A stretch of DNA of 64,000 nt from Planctomycetota bacterium. Lineage in GTDB: Bacteria > Planctomycetota > UBA1135 > UBA2386. The notes under the pieces are model-generated. The model was not told where the DNA came from. It saw only the letters and a list, made by a program, of their open reading frames with translations, and ran no database searches. The DNA is taken from the NCBI GenBank assembly GCA_016713175.1, contig JADJPQ010000012.1:1-64000 (forward strand). The letters run 5' to 3'. Position numbers and translations under genes: made by a program. Below, in pieces: positions 1-7,784 of this stretch (within the stretch, counting starts at the first letter, position 1; each line of letters begins with the position of its first letter).

Positions 1-854
1 ATCTCGGCCTCAGCATCCGCGGCGCAGGGCTGCGCGAGTGCAGCTTGGAACCGCAGCCAATCGTGACCGAGGACAAGCTCGAAGCCGGGAAGTTCCGAGA
101 GCACCTTCGTGAGGTGTTGCTCGTCGCCCATCGGTCGCCACAGGGCCGAAAGGTGGGCGAGGACGCGAAACAGCTCCGTGATCGCTCCCTGCGCGCGCAA
201 CTCGTCGCCGTCCTTCGCCAGCAAGTCCGGGGCCGCAAGTTCTTCGAGGAGGGTCCTGACGTTCGTAGCGAATCCGTCGACCAAGAAGTTCCCAGGGCCT
301 CCCGTTCCTTGCGTCAAGCCGCGGATCATGTGATCCGAGAACACGTCGGCATCGTGCTCGCACCACAGATAGTTGGCCTCCCGAAGCAGGCTGTCCCAGA
401 CTGATGACACCGACTGTCGTGATGCCGCCCACTCTTCATCCGACATCTCGACGGCTTGCACGACGTGCCTGAACTCGTGGAAGAGCAGGTAGCAGCGCAA
501 CACGCGGCTCTCGGTGTCATCCTTCGTCCAGTATCCCCCGTCGAGAACGATCGTGGAACGCAGGGGTGAGCGGCGATCCGCGTAGAGAGTCACTCCACGC
601 ACGCCAACCGTCCCGTAGACGCTGCCACGCCGCGAAGTCCCGTGATAGCCCTTCTCTACTCGCGCGATTCGCTCGGCAAGATCCGCAGCGAGCACGACAT
701 CGAGGTGAACTGGCTCGAACGACCACTCGACTTCATCGAACGCAGCGAGCAGAGCGCGAACTTCGAAAGCCGCTCCTTCTCGGAACTCCCCTGGCACGTC
801 ACCCGCGCAGACGTTGATGACCCCAAAGTTGCTCGCCGCCGCTCGATCCGCCAT
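1..854 (-). CDS. Putative HExxH zinc metallopeptidase-like protein, C-terminus cut by window start
   Basis: The reading frame is open from ATG at 854 through the window edge (at least 284 residues). Residues 126-130 are HEFRH, an HExxH zinc-binding motif, followed by VVQAV. About 40 residues later comes a C-E-H-D-A-D stretch that could supply the third ligand. The HEFRHVVQ context recalls the HELxHVVQ motif of DUF4157/eCIS-core metallopeptidase-like domains, but the rest of the protein is not recognised. No signal peptide is visible (it starts MADRAAASNF), so it is probably cytoplasmic. It is the last visible gene of a minus-strand set with the PH-domain gene (62 bp upstream) and a lipoprotein gene. 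The motif and clean frame are seen; protease activity is inference. Confidence 0.72.
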   Translation of the reverse strand, partial: MADRAAASNFGVINVCAGDVPGEFREGAAFEVRALLAAFDEVEWSFEPVHLDVVLAADLAERIARVEKGYHGTSRRGSVYGTVGVRGVTLYADRRSPLRSTIVLDGGYWTKDDTESRVLRCYLLFHEFRHVVQAVEMSDEEWAASRQSVSSVWDSLLREANYLWCEHDADVFSDHMIRGLTQGTGGPGNFLVDGFATNVRTLLEELAAPDLLAKDGDELRAQGAITELFRVLAHLSALWRPMGDEQHLTKVLSELPGFELVLGHDWLRFQAALAQPCAADAEAE

Positions 855-916
855 CGGCGCATTCTAGCGAAGCGGACGAGGTAAGCGACCGCTCCCGCGG
901 AGCTGCGCTAGCGACT

Positions 917-1431
917 TCAAGAGTAGTCGACTTCTCGGACCCGCTTCCGATCGCGCAGGTCCTCGACAAGGTTGCGGATCTCTTCGCGCAACTCCCTCGC
1001 CCGGTGCGCCGGGATGCTCGCGATAACCGCGATCGGCGAGGACTCGTCCGACGTAGCCATCGAGATCGTGGCGAGTCCGAACAGGCGCTGGAACAGGTCT
1101 GCGAGAACTCCGAGTCCTTGCACCGATACAGCTCCAGCTCGTCGGTCCTCCGGGCCAGCACGCCAGACGTCACGCGGAATCGCTGCGTGGTCAGCTCGTA
1201 GCGCATCGTGCGAACAAGCAGATACCGCCACACCGCGACGAAGATCGGGATGACGAGCCAGCAGAGTAGCGCGCACCAGACGAACGCGCCCAGGTTTGCG
1301 ATCTGAGAAGGACGGCCGGTCCACACCTGGGTCTCGACCCGCGTGGATGGCTGGGCGGCGCGTTGTCGACCCGGGTTGACGGGGCGTTCGACTGCGCGAG
1401 CGGCTTCGGTGGCTTCGGTCTGCGTGCTCAT
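917..1431 (-). CDS. Bacterial PH-domain (bPH_2/YdbS-type) membrane protein, frameshifted
   Basis: The start ATG at 1,431 has a GGGAGAG ribosome-binding site six bases upstream. An upstream ATG at 1,446 has no such site. The N-terminal part has a hydrophobic segment (ANLGAFVWCALLCWLVIPIF) and then the bPH_2 core ending ELELYRCKD. The frame then breaks near 1,097, and the family-typical continuation LFQRLFGLATISMATSDESS to REVDYS lies in the next frame, stopping at 917. One extra C in the GACCTG run would restore a single protein of about 171 residues. Known bPH_2 proteins are inner-membrane proteins of unclear role. It is 31 bp downstream of the lipoprotein gene, so they are probably cotranscribed. 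The break may be a consensus error or a real mutation. Confidence 0.75.
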
Positions 1432-1461
1432 GGTGATCTCTCCCATCCTCCGTTGGTCTCG

Positions 1462-2130
1462 CTAGCGGGCCGGCGCGGCCGTGGTCGCGGCGCTGCCTGT
1501 CGGTTGCTCATCGCAAGCCAGCGGGATCGCGGTGGACCCGCTCTGAATCCGCGCCGTTGTGATCGAGCGCCACGGGACTGGATTCACGAAAACGACCGGC
1601 ATGATGGCGGTCGTGCCGGGGAGCACGGTCTGTGCGTGGCCGCCGAACCGCTGCATGACCGCTGCGAACCGGAAGCCCTGCTCCTGCTCGTAGGTGCGCC
1701 CTTGCGCGGCCAAGACCACGCGGTCGCGCGGCGACCACGAGACATCCGCCTTGCCCTTGCGGTTGTCGATCTCGACGAAGTAGATGCTCGGGTGGTTGCC
1801 GAACTGGCGCGTCCATCCGACACCGCAGAGCTCGCTCGCGATGACGTCCACCGCGTGGTCTTCGACTGCAGCGAAGGACTCGGCTCGGCCGAACGTGATC
1901 CGTGTGCCGGTCGGCAACGTGGTGCTCCACGTCGGCGGCGGCGGCGCGGGCTTGGCGGGCGGCGAGGCCGGCGGCTTCGGCGTGGCCTTCGGGGTCGCAG
2001 CAGCGGTGGAGCGCGTGTTCGCTGGCTGCGGCTCCTTTCCCTCCAGCTTGTCGAGCCACTGCGAGAAGCTGGCGCAGCCCGCGAGCACGGTAGCAAGGGC
2101 GAGAAGAGCGAATCGGCGAATGGAGCCCAT
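1462..2130 (-). CDS. Lipoprotein of unknown function
   Basis: This is a 222-aa lipoprotein with an N-terminal signal peptide ending in the lipobox LAGC (Cys at residue 19). A proline-rich linker follows at about 40-67 and then a folded domain from about 70 to 215. The domain has one Cys in ELCGVGW and another near the C-terminus (PLACDEQ) that could pair. I do not recognise the domain. It is the first gene of a minus-strand group with the PH-domain and HExxH genes, and is divergent from the XRE regulator gene. A palindrome centred at 2,199 lies about 70 bp upstream of its start, so it may share regulation with the regulator. Confidence 0.75.
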   Translation of the reverse strand: MGSIRRFALLALATVLAGCASFSQWLDKLEGKEPQPANTRSTAAATPKATPKPPASPPAKPAPPPPTWSTTLPTGTRITFGRAESFAAVEDHAVDVIASELCGVGWTRQFGNHPSIYFVEIDNRKGKADVSWSPRDRVVLAAQGRTYEQEQGFRFAAVMQRFGGHAQTVLPGTTAIMPVVFVNPVPWRSITTARIQSGSTAIPLACDEQPTGSAATTAAPAR

Positions 2131-2170
2131 TGGTGAGATTCCCCAGCCTCCTGCTCAGCAAGAAGCTCGC

Positions 2171-2219
2171 GCTGCCCGAGTGCTTGGCTTGACTCCATAG
2201 CGGAGTCAAGCAGGGCAGC
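2171..2219. promoter_or_regulatory. Palindromic operator candidate between lipoprotein operon and XRE regulator
   Basis: A perfect inverted repeat, GCTTGACTCC - 5 nt - GGAGTCAAGC (2,187-2,211), is framed by outer arms GCTGCCC (2,171-2,177) and GGGCAGC (2,213-2,219). It sits in the intergenic region between two divergent starts (2,130 and 2,284), where a dimeric XRE repressor would bind. It is followed by no T-run, and both flanking genes read away from it, so a terminator is less likely. Operator function is inference. Confidence 0.5.
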
Positions 2220-2283
2220 ATGTTCCGGTATTCGGCTCTCGGCCAGCGTGACTTGAATCAGTCCGCCAGCCGAGGCCCTGGCC

Positions 2284-2556
2284 ATGGGTGTTCCACGCCG
2301 CCTCAGCCTGCACACCGCCGAATACGTCGCGTTCCGTCGCCGACTCGCGGAAGCACGCCACGAGGCTGGCCTCACCCAGCGAGACCTCGCGAAGCTGCTG
2401 CGAAAGAGCCAAGCGTGGCTCTACAAGTGCGAGGCCGGCGAGCGCCGTGTCGATGCCGTTGAGCTTGCCAAGTTCGCCAAGGCGCTGAAGCGACCGATCG
2501 ACTGGTTCGTCTCGCATGTGAAGCTGCCAGGGGGCGTGCCCGAGAAGTCGGAGTAG
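2284..2556 (+). CDS. XRE-family helix-turn-helix regulator
   Basis: This 90-aa protein is almost entirely one HTH_XRE (lambda Cro/C1-type) domain. Helix 1 is at about 13-26 and the helix-turn-helix core, TQRDLAKLLRKSQAWLYKCE, is at about 31-50. The typical ExGxR continuation (EAGERR) and a closing helix follow. It is a DNA-binding regulator with no sensory domain, typical of small element-borne repressors or antitoxins. It is divergent from the lipoprotein operon, and the palindrome at 2,187-2,211 is a natural autoregulatory operator. No toxin gene is adjacent on the same strand, so a plain repressor is the simpler reading. Confidence 0.88.
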   Translation: MGVPRRLSLHTAEYVAFRRRLAEARHEAGLTQRDLAKLLRKSQAWLYKCEAGERRVDAVELAKFAKALKRPIDWFVSHVKLPGGVPEKSE

Positions 2557-2964
2557 GGCCAGCGCCAAACCAGGAACGAGTCGCGCTGATCGTGGTCGGC
2601 GCGAACCTCAGGTCGATGACTTCATCCGGCGCGTAGGCTCGATCGTCGATCAGGTCCTGGTCGACCCACTGCACGCCCGCGTCAAGGCACAGGATCACAG
2701 GCCCGATCGTGGCGCAGTCGGACAGTCTGAGGGCCGCCCTCCGGCAGCATCGACGGAGGGAAAGGTGGGGTGCGGCCGGGCTTCGGGAAAAGGGGAAGGA
2801 AGGAGAGTCAAGCCCGCGTGAGGTCCGCGTGCGAACGCCGCCCCCCGGGTCTTCGTTCATCAGCAGGATACGCGGCCCGACAACGTCTGCCAGTCGGTTC
2901 CCGCCAGGGGCGACTGCTTCGCGCGCGACGCAAGTCTCGCCCCCGCGCAGGCCGAAGAACCGGC
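2557..2964. other. 408-bp stretch without a confident gene
   Basis: Between the XRE gene and the next lipoprotein gene there is no ORF I would call. A minus-strand frame around 2,580-2,720 reads plausibly for about 45 residues (containing VILCLDAGVQWVDQDLIDD), but it has no sensible start and runs into the antisense of the regulator gene. It may be a decayed gene fragment. The region also carries one copy of the 32-bp repeat described separately (2,782-2,813). Confidence 0.4.
2782..2813. repeat. Island repeat, copy 1 (32 bp)
   Basis: This sequence recurs almost unchanged at 5,055-5,085: it begins TTCGGGAAAAGGGGAAG and ends GGAGAGTCAAGC, with a one-base length difference. Both copies are intergenic and lie upstream of plus-strand lipoprotein genes (by about 150 and 120 bp). 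The final GAGTCAAGC matches the half-site of the palindrome at 2,187-2,211. It could be a regulator-binding site, a processing signal or a relic of cassette-like duplication. Confidence 0.6.
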
Positions 2965-3720
2965 ATGCGCAAGTTCATGGTCCTGTTGCTCGCGACCGCG
3001 CTCGCGGGCTGTTCGCTCCTCGGTCCCGGCAGCCCCAGCGACGAGCAGATGGCCGCGGCCGACTACGGCCCGCGCCCGTCGAACGACGAGATCGTTCTGG
3101 TCGCGAAGCGCGACGCCCTCGGCCACGCCGTGTTCAAGGGCGTCCAGGCGAAGGACATCAATGTGGTCCACTCGGAGCCGCAGACCGGCTGGTGTGGCGC
3201 AACTCGGCGGGGCTTCCAGTTCGGCTGGATGGTCGACGTGACCGCAACGAGCGGGAAGGCCCAGATGCAGAAGAGCTACCTGCTCCAGCAGAGACCGCAT
3301 GGCCTGGGCGTGCTGGCGAGCCGGCACCACGACAACTTCTGGGTCACGTTCGACGTCGCGAAGGTGGATCGCGAACTCGCGTCCATCACGCCTCCGACGC
3401 AAGAAGTCGAGAAGGCCGAGTTCGGTGCGCAGCCCGTCGGCGTGGAGAAGGCGCTGCGCGAGCAGATCCTGGCCGCCCTCAAGGACCCGGAGAGCGCGCG
3501 GATCGAGTTCCAGGAGGCGCGCCCAACGTGGGGACGGGTGGTCGGACAGCCCGACACGGTCTTCGGCTGGGAGGTCACCGCGATGGTCAACGCAAAGAAC
3601 AGCTACGGCGGCTACACGGGCGCGAAGCCCTGGAGCTTCATGCTGCGCGACGGCAAGCTGCTCTCGACCACCCGCCTGGGAGGTGGGTTTGAGTTGCCAC
3701 CGGCTGCCGCGCCCCGGTAG
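2965..3720 (+). CDS. Lipoprotein with 'NAKNSYGGYTG' C-terminal domain
   Basis: The start ATG at 2,965 gives a clean lipoprotein signal (hydrophobic MVLLLATALAGC, Cys at about residue 14); the same frame extends further upstream but without sense. The 251-aa protein ends in a domain with KDPESAR and NAKNSYGGYTG. Similar 'DPxSAxF ... NAKNSFGGYTG' segments occur in small exported or phage-associated proteins of unknown role. It is probably anchored to a membrane. The next gene starts 125 bp later on the same strand. Function is not known. Confidence 0.75.
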   Translation: MRKFMVLLLATALAGCSLLGPGSPSDEQMAAADYGPRPSNDEIVLVAKRDALGHAVFKGVQAKDINVVHSEPQTGWCGATRRGFQFGWMVDVTATSGKAQMQKSYLLQQRPHGLGVLASRHHDNFWVTFDVAKVDRELASITPPTQEVEKAEFGAQPVGVEKALREQILAALKDPESARIEFQEARPTWGRVVGQPDTVFGWEVTAMVNAKNSYGGYTGAKPWSFMLRDGKLLSTTRLGGGFELPPAAAPR

Positions 3721-3845
3721 GCCGCTGCAAATTACTTCGTGTCAACGTGAGGCGCGATCCCGGCGCAGCCCGCACCTTGCCGGCCTTTCGCCGCAGGATG
3801 CCGTAGGACGCTGCGCGCCGAACATGATCGGGAACGAGGCGAACG

Positions 3846-4154
3846 ATGCTGACACCAGACGAGGAAGCGCGGCTCCGAAAGTTCCAGCGGAGAGTCCAAG
3901 ACCTGGAAGCCTGCGGCTTGGTCAAAACGAGTGTCACCCGCCTGACCGTGCATCTCGCTGGGCCGAAGCAGGGGTTGGTTGGATTTGATCCAGACCAGTT
4001 CAGGTCGTTCAGCATCACGCTGCGCCAGTTCCTCATGCAGGGCGATGGCGACGTCACGGTGGGGCGGGTCTGCAACATCATCGAGCGGCGATGCCAGTTG
4101 CCCCGGCTCGTTGGATGGGGTCGGCACTACCGCCAGAGCTGGAACGAGGTCTAG
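3846..4154 (+). CDS. Hypothetical protein, possibly the N-terminal half of a split gene
   Basis: This 102-aa soluble, charged protein begins MLTPDEEARLRKFQRRVQDL and has no signal peptide or membrane segment. It ends at a TAG at 4,152-4,154. Nine bases later the next ORF (4,164-4,433) starts in the same reading frame. The two halves together (about 194 residues) have the size and composition I associate with single-protein families of this type, so one TAG may interrupt one gene. Function is unknown. Confidence 0.55.
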   Translation: MLTPDEEARLRKFQRRVQDLEACGLVKTSVTRLTVHLAGPKQGLVGFDPDQFRSFSITLRQFLMQGDGDVTVGRVCNIIERRCQLPRLVGWGRHYRQSWNEV

Positions 4155-4163
4155 CAGACGCCC

Positions 4164-4433
4164 ATGGCAGTCGCGGTCGAGGACGGCACGGGTCCCAAGA
4201 ACTACTCGTTCGAGGAGTTCTTCAAGCTCTGGCTCTACAGCGGCACGTTTCACTCGGACGACGAGTTGGAAGCGAAGATCAACGCGATGCCTGGGCTTGC
4301 ACCAGAAGTTCTGATGATGCTCACGCAACGGCGGTTGCCCGGAGTCCTTGAGATCTTGCGGCTAATCGGGGAGGTCATTCGGATCTGGCTGGACGACCCG
4401 AGCACGCCGGTTGAGGAGCCACCAAGCCCCTGA
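4164..4433 (+). CDS. Hypothetical protein, possibly the C-terminal half of a split gene
   Basis: This 89-aa acidic protein (containing YSFEEFFKLWLYSGTFHSDD and a C-terminal amphipathic region) starts with ATG nine bases after the TAG ending the preceding ORF, in the same frame. No ribosome-binding site stands out before this ATG. That fits an in-frame nonsense change in one longer gene better than an independent gene, but translational coupling is possible. No known domain was recognised. Confidence 0.5.
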   Translation: MAVAVEDGTGPKNYSFEEFFKLWLYSGTFHSDDELEAKINAMPGLAPEVLMMLTQRRLPGVLEILRLIGEVIRIWLDDPSTPVEEPPSP

Positions 4434-4596
4434 ACGCTCGGCTCCGGCGTGTGCGACTCGGGAACCAGCAGCAGTCGCTGCGAAGGGACGCGCGAGCAAC
4501 ATGCACGCAGTAGTCAGTCCGAGTGAGCCGCGGACTCTTCTCGCCACGCCCCCGTCCCGGGATCGCCCTCCCCTGGTGCGCGGTCGCCGCATCGAA

Positions 4597-5028
4597 CTAC
4601 TTCTGCAACAGGTTCCGAAGGGCTTCCTCCAACGTGGCTCCCCGTGCCGGCAACGACCCGAATCCTGCCGACCAGCCGACGGCGTCGCGCGAGACAACCA
4701 ACTGCGCTCCCTTCTTGCGGTATGCGTCTTCGACCGCGTCCGAGAGTTCGTGTTCGTTGAAGCGCCCCGTGATGGTCTGTCCCGCAACCTCGAAGTCGTG
4801 ATACCGCGGTGCGGGTCGCAGAACGACGCGATCAGCGTGAACGAGCCACCGCTGCCCACCCGCCTCGGCGACATCGAAGCAGTCGAGCGCCTTGCCGCGC
4901 TCCAACAAGGGCGACTCTCGTAGGTGGTCGCCCAGCAGGCGATGCTCTGCTGGATGCCCCAGAAACGGGCCGCAGCACGCGAAGACCTCGTGCCGGTCCA
5001 GATGTTCAATCGCCGTCGCGAAGTCCAT
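4597..5028 (-). CDS. Hypothetical protein
   Basis: This 143-aa soluble protein begins MDFATAIEHLDRHEVFACCG. It has mixed alpha/beta character, no signal peptide and no membrane segment. The last third (GATLEEALRNLLQK) looks like a closing helix of a small effector- or immunity-type fold, but I recognise no family. Its codon pattern is coherent, while the overlapping opposite-strand frames are not. The 31-bp island repeat lies about 27 bp upstream of its start. Confidence 0.6.
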   Translation of the reverse strand: MDFATAIEHLDRHEVFACCGPFLGHPAEHRLLGDHLRESPLLERGKALDCFDVAEAGGQRWLVHADRVVLRPAPRYHDFEVAGQTITGRFNEHELSDAVEDAYRKKGAQLVVSRDAVGWSAGFGSLPARGATLEEALRNLLQK

Positions 5029-5054
5029 GGGTGAAAGGGTGGCCGGGGCAAGCT

Positions 5055-5085
5055 TTCGGGAAAAGGGGAAGAAGGAGAGTCAAGC
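5055..5085. repeat. Island repeat, copy 2 (31 bp)
   Basis: This is nearly identical to 2,782-2,813, lacking one G in the purine run. It is intergenic between a minus-strand gene starting at 5,028 and a plus-strand gene starting at 5,207. It is bordered by AAGCTT on both sides, and so partly palindromic at its edges. Confidence 0.6.
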
Positions 5086-5206
5086 TTTGACGCCCTTGCG
5101 GACAACCCGGCCGCGTGTTCGTTCCGTCACCGACCCTACCCGGCTGCGCGGCGGGTGCCAGGGCCGGGCGCAGGATTTCTAGCGCCTGGATGCCTAGCCT
5201 CCAGGC

Positions 5207-5737
5207 ATGCGGCACGTCCTCGGAGTCCTTCTTGTGGCGGGCTTCTGCGCATGCAGCGGTGCCCCGCCGATGGTCGGAGCCGCCGCCAGTTCCGTAGAGG
5301 TTGCCGGCAGTGTCCCACGACCACGGAGTTTCGACCGCGCGGCACTCGAACTACTCGGCACGGTTGAGGTCCGATGGGAGCACGACGGTGCGACCAAGAC
5401 CTGCTTGGGCGTCGCGCTCTCGCGGTTGCTGTCCGAGTGCGGGCACGAAGCTGGCCCCGGAGGTCGCGCGCTCACGCCACGCGAGCGCCGGCCCGGCTGG
5501 GGCAAGATCGTGGCGGCGGAAGCTGCCGACGGGCATCAAGCGATCTTCTCAGCGTCCGAGGTTGACCCTGATGCGGGGCCGACCCGCTCCTACCTCGTGT
5601 GGCTGGAAGACGGGCAGCCACTGCCCGCCGAGGACGGTCCGTTTCGACTCGTCACGCCTACCGACAAGCGCGGCTTCCGGTCGGTGCGTCAGCTCACCAC
5701 CCTCCGTGTCGTCGTTGCTCGCGGGTCGTCCAGGTGA
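5207..5737 (+). CDS. Exported single-domain molybdopterin-binding-like protein
   Basis: This 176-aa protein starts with a signal sequence (MRHVLGVLLVAGFCACSG) that may carry a weak lipobox. The mature part resembles a stand-alone sulfite-oxidase-type molybdopterin-binding domain: VEVAGSVPRPRSFDRAAL at the start, a G-V-A-L-S-R-L-L segment, a DGHQAIFSASEVD segment where the family has 'DGYxAxFSLxEL', and GPFRLVTPTDKRG near the end. I see no conserved active-site Cys in the expected place, so a catalytic role is doubtful. It would act outside the cytoplasmic membrane. It stands alone, with no redox partner gene beside it. Confidence 0.6.
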   Translation: MRHVLGVLLVAGFCACSGAPPMVGAAASSVEVAGSVPRPRSFDRAALELLGTVEVRWEHDGATKTCLGVALSRLLSECGHEAGPGGRALTPRERRPGWGKIVAAEAADGHQAIFSASEVDPDAGPTRSYLVWLEDGQPLPAEDGPFRLVTPTDKRGFRSVRQLTTLRVVVARGSSR

Positions 5738-5874
5738 TTGTCCGACCAGTCGACTCGTCGACAGCGCGCAGTCGTGGTCGTCGTGATCGAGGTCGCGCCA
5801 GTAGCTGCTGATCGCAGTCGCTGGTGCCGAGCTTCTACCCTCGACGCCTGCCGCCTGCCGACACGCCGGATCCG

Positions 5875-6549
5875 TCAGAGGTAGTCCGCTATGGCAGCGC
5901 GGTAGTGCTCGATGGTCCGGCCGGACAGCCCGGCGTCGGAGAGGCGCAGGACGAAGTCCTGGACGAGTCGATCGCGGTGCGGCGGCCACTCGAACTGCCG
6001 CCATTCTGGCGTGCCCTTCGAGTAGGCCGCGTGCAGCGCCGCGCGTAGCTTCGGCTCCGCCCGTATCAGGTCCAGGGCGGCGTCGGGCCTGACCTCGCGA
6101 ACGAACATCTCGCGCAGTTCCTCGTTCTTCGTCAGGTCGCTGTGCTCCATCAGGAGCATGACGTGCACGAGAGTCGTGGGCCGTTCCGGAGGAGCCGTAG
6201 CGACCAGCATCGAGGCGAACCGCGTCGCGCCCAGTTCGGACTGGAGCCGCGCGACCTGGGCTTCCAGCATCGTCGATGCGGCTCGCTCGCTTCGCGTCAC
6301 CGCGCTGGTCGTGCTCGCAGCCTCGCGCACCATGACGTCGCCGGACAACTCCGGGTTCGCCGGTCGCACCAGTTCGTCGCTCGCCGCGCCCAAGCTGGAA
6401 CTGCTGTGGTCGTCCGGCCTGACCACGGTCTCGCAACCGCAGTAGCGGCGGCCGAAAGCCGCGCCGATCGAGCCCGAGAGGATCGTGAGGCACACGGCGA
6501 AAGCGAAGTTCGAAGAGGCGCGGCTCACTCGGGGATTGTAGCGACGCAA
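5875..6549 (-). CDS. Membrane-anchored hypothetical protein
   Basis: This 224-aa protein has one hydrophobic segment near the N-terminus (about residues 15-33), an alpha-helical middle (about 75-105) and a mostly helical C-terminal domain. It is probably anchored in the membrane with the bulk outside the cytoplasm. It is divergent from the HU-family gene across a 124-bp AT-richer spacer. No domain was recognised. Confidence 0.65.
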   Translation of the reverse strand: MRRYNPRVSRASSNFAFAVCLTILSGSIGAAFGRRYCGCETVVRPDDHSSSSLGAASDELVRPANPELSGDVMVREAASTTSAVTRSERAASTMLEAQVARLQSELGATRFASMLVATAPPERPTTLVHVMLLMEHSDLTKNEELREMFVREVRPDAALDLIRAEPKLRAALHAAYSKGTPEWRQFEWPPHRDRLVQDFVLRLSDAGLSGRTIEHYRAAIADYL

Positions 6550-6673
6550 GGCAAGCTGCGCATCTAAACAACACGCATATAGAACCCCTATCCCTACTCC
6601 TCACTACTCCTGCGTAACGCTACAATGACACGCGGTTGTCGTTACACACCTCGGCCACACTGCGAACACGCCC
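6550..6673. promoter_or_regulatory. AT-richer divergent promoter region
   Basis: This spacer between the 5,875-6,549 gene (minus) and the HU-family gene (plus) is clearly less GC-rich than its surroundings. A good -10 match, TACAAT, lies at 6,621-6,626, about 48 bp before the HU start. No strong -35 is evident at 17 bp. A short ACAACACGC/GCGGTTGT-like pair of elements flanks it and could be an operator. Confidence 0.4.
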
Positions 6674-7123
6674 ATGAGCATGATTCGGATTCCTTACCTG
6701 AGCAAAGCAGCCGACCGCGAGTCCCTCCAGCGGTGTCTCGACATTTCCGCCGAACGCAGTGGAGTGGGCGCGGACGGGGTCGTGCGCGTCATGACCCTGT
6801 TCCTCGAAGCGGTCGCCGACGAACTGACCCGGGGGCGCGCGGTCCGTATTCCAGGATTCGGCGTCTTCGTGCCCGCCCCGATCCCCGAGCGTCACCGCCG
6901 GATGTCGAGAGATCTGACGCATCGGTGCCGGCCAGTTTTCAGTCCCAGCCGCGGGCTGCGTGCGCAGGTCGCTCTCGGAGCGGGGCCGAACCCCGAGAAC
7001 ATCCGCATCCTGAAGCGGCACCGCAGCAACCACGCGAACTCGACCGGCACGAGGCGCGTCTTCTCCGCCATGCAGGCCCTGCGGCAGCAAGTTGCGGCCC
7101 AACTCGGCCGCGCTGGCGCGTAG
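6674..7123 (+). CDS. HU/IHF-family DNA-binding protein, long form
   Basis: This 149-aa protein has a recognisable HU core: an N-terminal helical dimerisation part (about 15-60), then GRAVRIPGFGVFVPAP, the beta-hairpin base typical of the family. Classic HU proteins are about 90 residues. Here the arm region is replaced and a basic C-terminal extension rich in Arg, His and Asn is added (about 110-149). It would bind and bend DNA, either as a nucleoid factor of the element or as an accessory factor in recombination or replication. The next gene follows after 16 bp, so they form an operon. Confidence 0.8.
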   Translation: MSMIRIPYLSKAADRESLQRCLDISAERSGVGADGVVRVMTLFLEAVADELTRGRAVRIPGFGVFVPAPIPERHRRMSRDLTHRCRPVFSPSRGLRAQVALGAGPNPENIRILKRHRSNHANSTGTRRVFSAMQALRQQVAAQLGRAGA

Positions 7124-7139
7124 GACCAGGACGACGCCC

Positions 7140-7754
7140 ATGACGAAGCAAGCACCAGAGGCTGCAAGACGACTGGCCACGCGCGTCGAGCTGCGCTCGC
7201 CAACGGACAAGCTTACGGCCGTGCCCTACGTGACACCGGATGATCCTGACCGGCGATTCATCGACCTGCGCGCGCACCCAGAGCAGATCGATCTGATCGG
7301 CGAGCTGGATGGGCGTCCCGCGATGCGTGAACAGATCATGCTGCTGAACGCGCGGTCCAGCCCATTCTTCAGCATCGGCTGCGAGCGATCGGTCAGCAGG
7401 CTGCGTCGTCAGGACGGATCGCCAGTCTGGAAGACCACGTCCTACGTCCAGTTCGCGTTCGTCGAGCCGGACCGCTGCGAGATCGCGAACTACGTGCCCC
7501 TTGCGCGTGCGCTGCACGAGGCGTTGGAAGGCAAGGCAGACTCGGAAGAGTGGAACCGGCTCGTCGAGCTGGAACCTGACCCGATCGTTCTGCAGTCCGC
7601 GGGTCGGCGCGCATGGAGCATGACGATCTGGACCACGGCCTACGCGCTGGATGGCGAGACTTCGGTCCACGAATGGAGCCTGTGCATGCTGGCCCAGACT
7701 GCCGCGATGGCCCAGTGGATCCGGCTGGGAAGCCTCGATGCCACCGACATTTGA
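7140..7754 (+). CDS. Hypothetical protein downstream of HU-like gene
   Basis: The start ATG at 7,140, 16 bp after the HU stop, is preferred over an earlier in-frame ATG inside the HU gene. The 204-aa protein is soluble, with an N-terminal basic stretch and a beta-rich middle (DRRFIDLRAHPEQIDLIGEL; SVSRLRRQDGSPVWKTTSYV). It contains no motif I recognise. Its position suggests cotranscription with the DNA-binding protein. It converges with the 7,785-8,389 gene with 30 bp between stops. Confidence 0.65.
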   Translation: MTKQAPEAARRLATRVELRSPTDKLTAVPYVTPDDPDRRFIDLRAHPEQIDLIGELDGRPAMREQIMLLNARSSPFFSIGCERSVSRLRRQDGSPVWKTTSYVQFAFVEPDRCEIANYVPLARALHEALEGKADSEEWNRLVELEPDPIVLQSAGRRAWSMTIWTTAYALDGETSVHEWSLCMLAQTAAMAQWIRLGSLDATDI

Positions 7755-7784
7755 CTTCGTGTCACTGACACTGTCGAAACCCGG

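Noticed and set aside
2372..2860. Minus-strand ORF with a plausible 45-residue segment
   Set aside because: No start or conserved motif and it runs antisense through the XRE gene; at most a fragment.
2782..5085. Integron attC interpretation of the repeats
   Set aside because: No GTTRRRY/RYYYAAC core sites and no integron-type integrase; repeat is purine-rich rather than palindromic.
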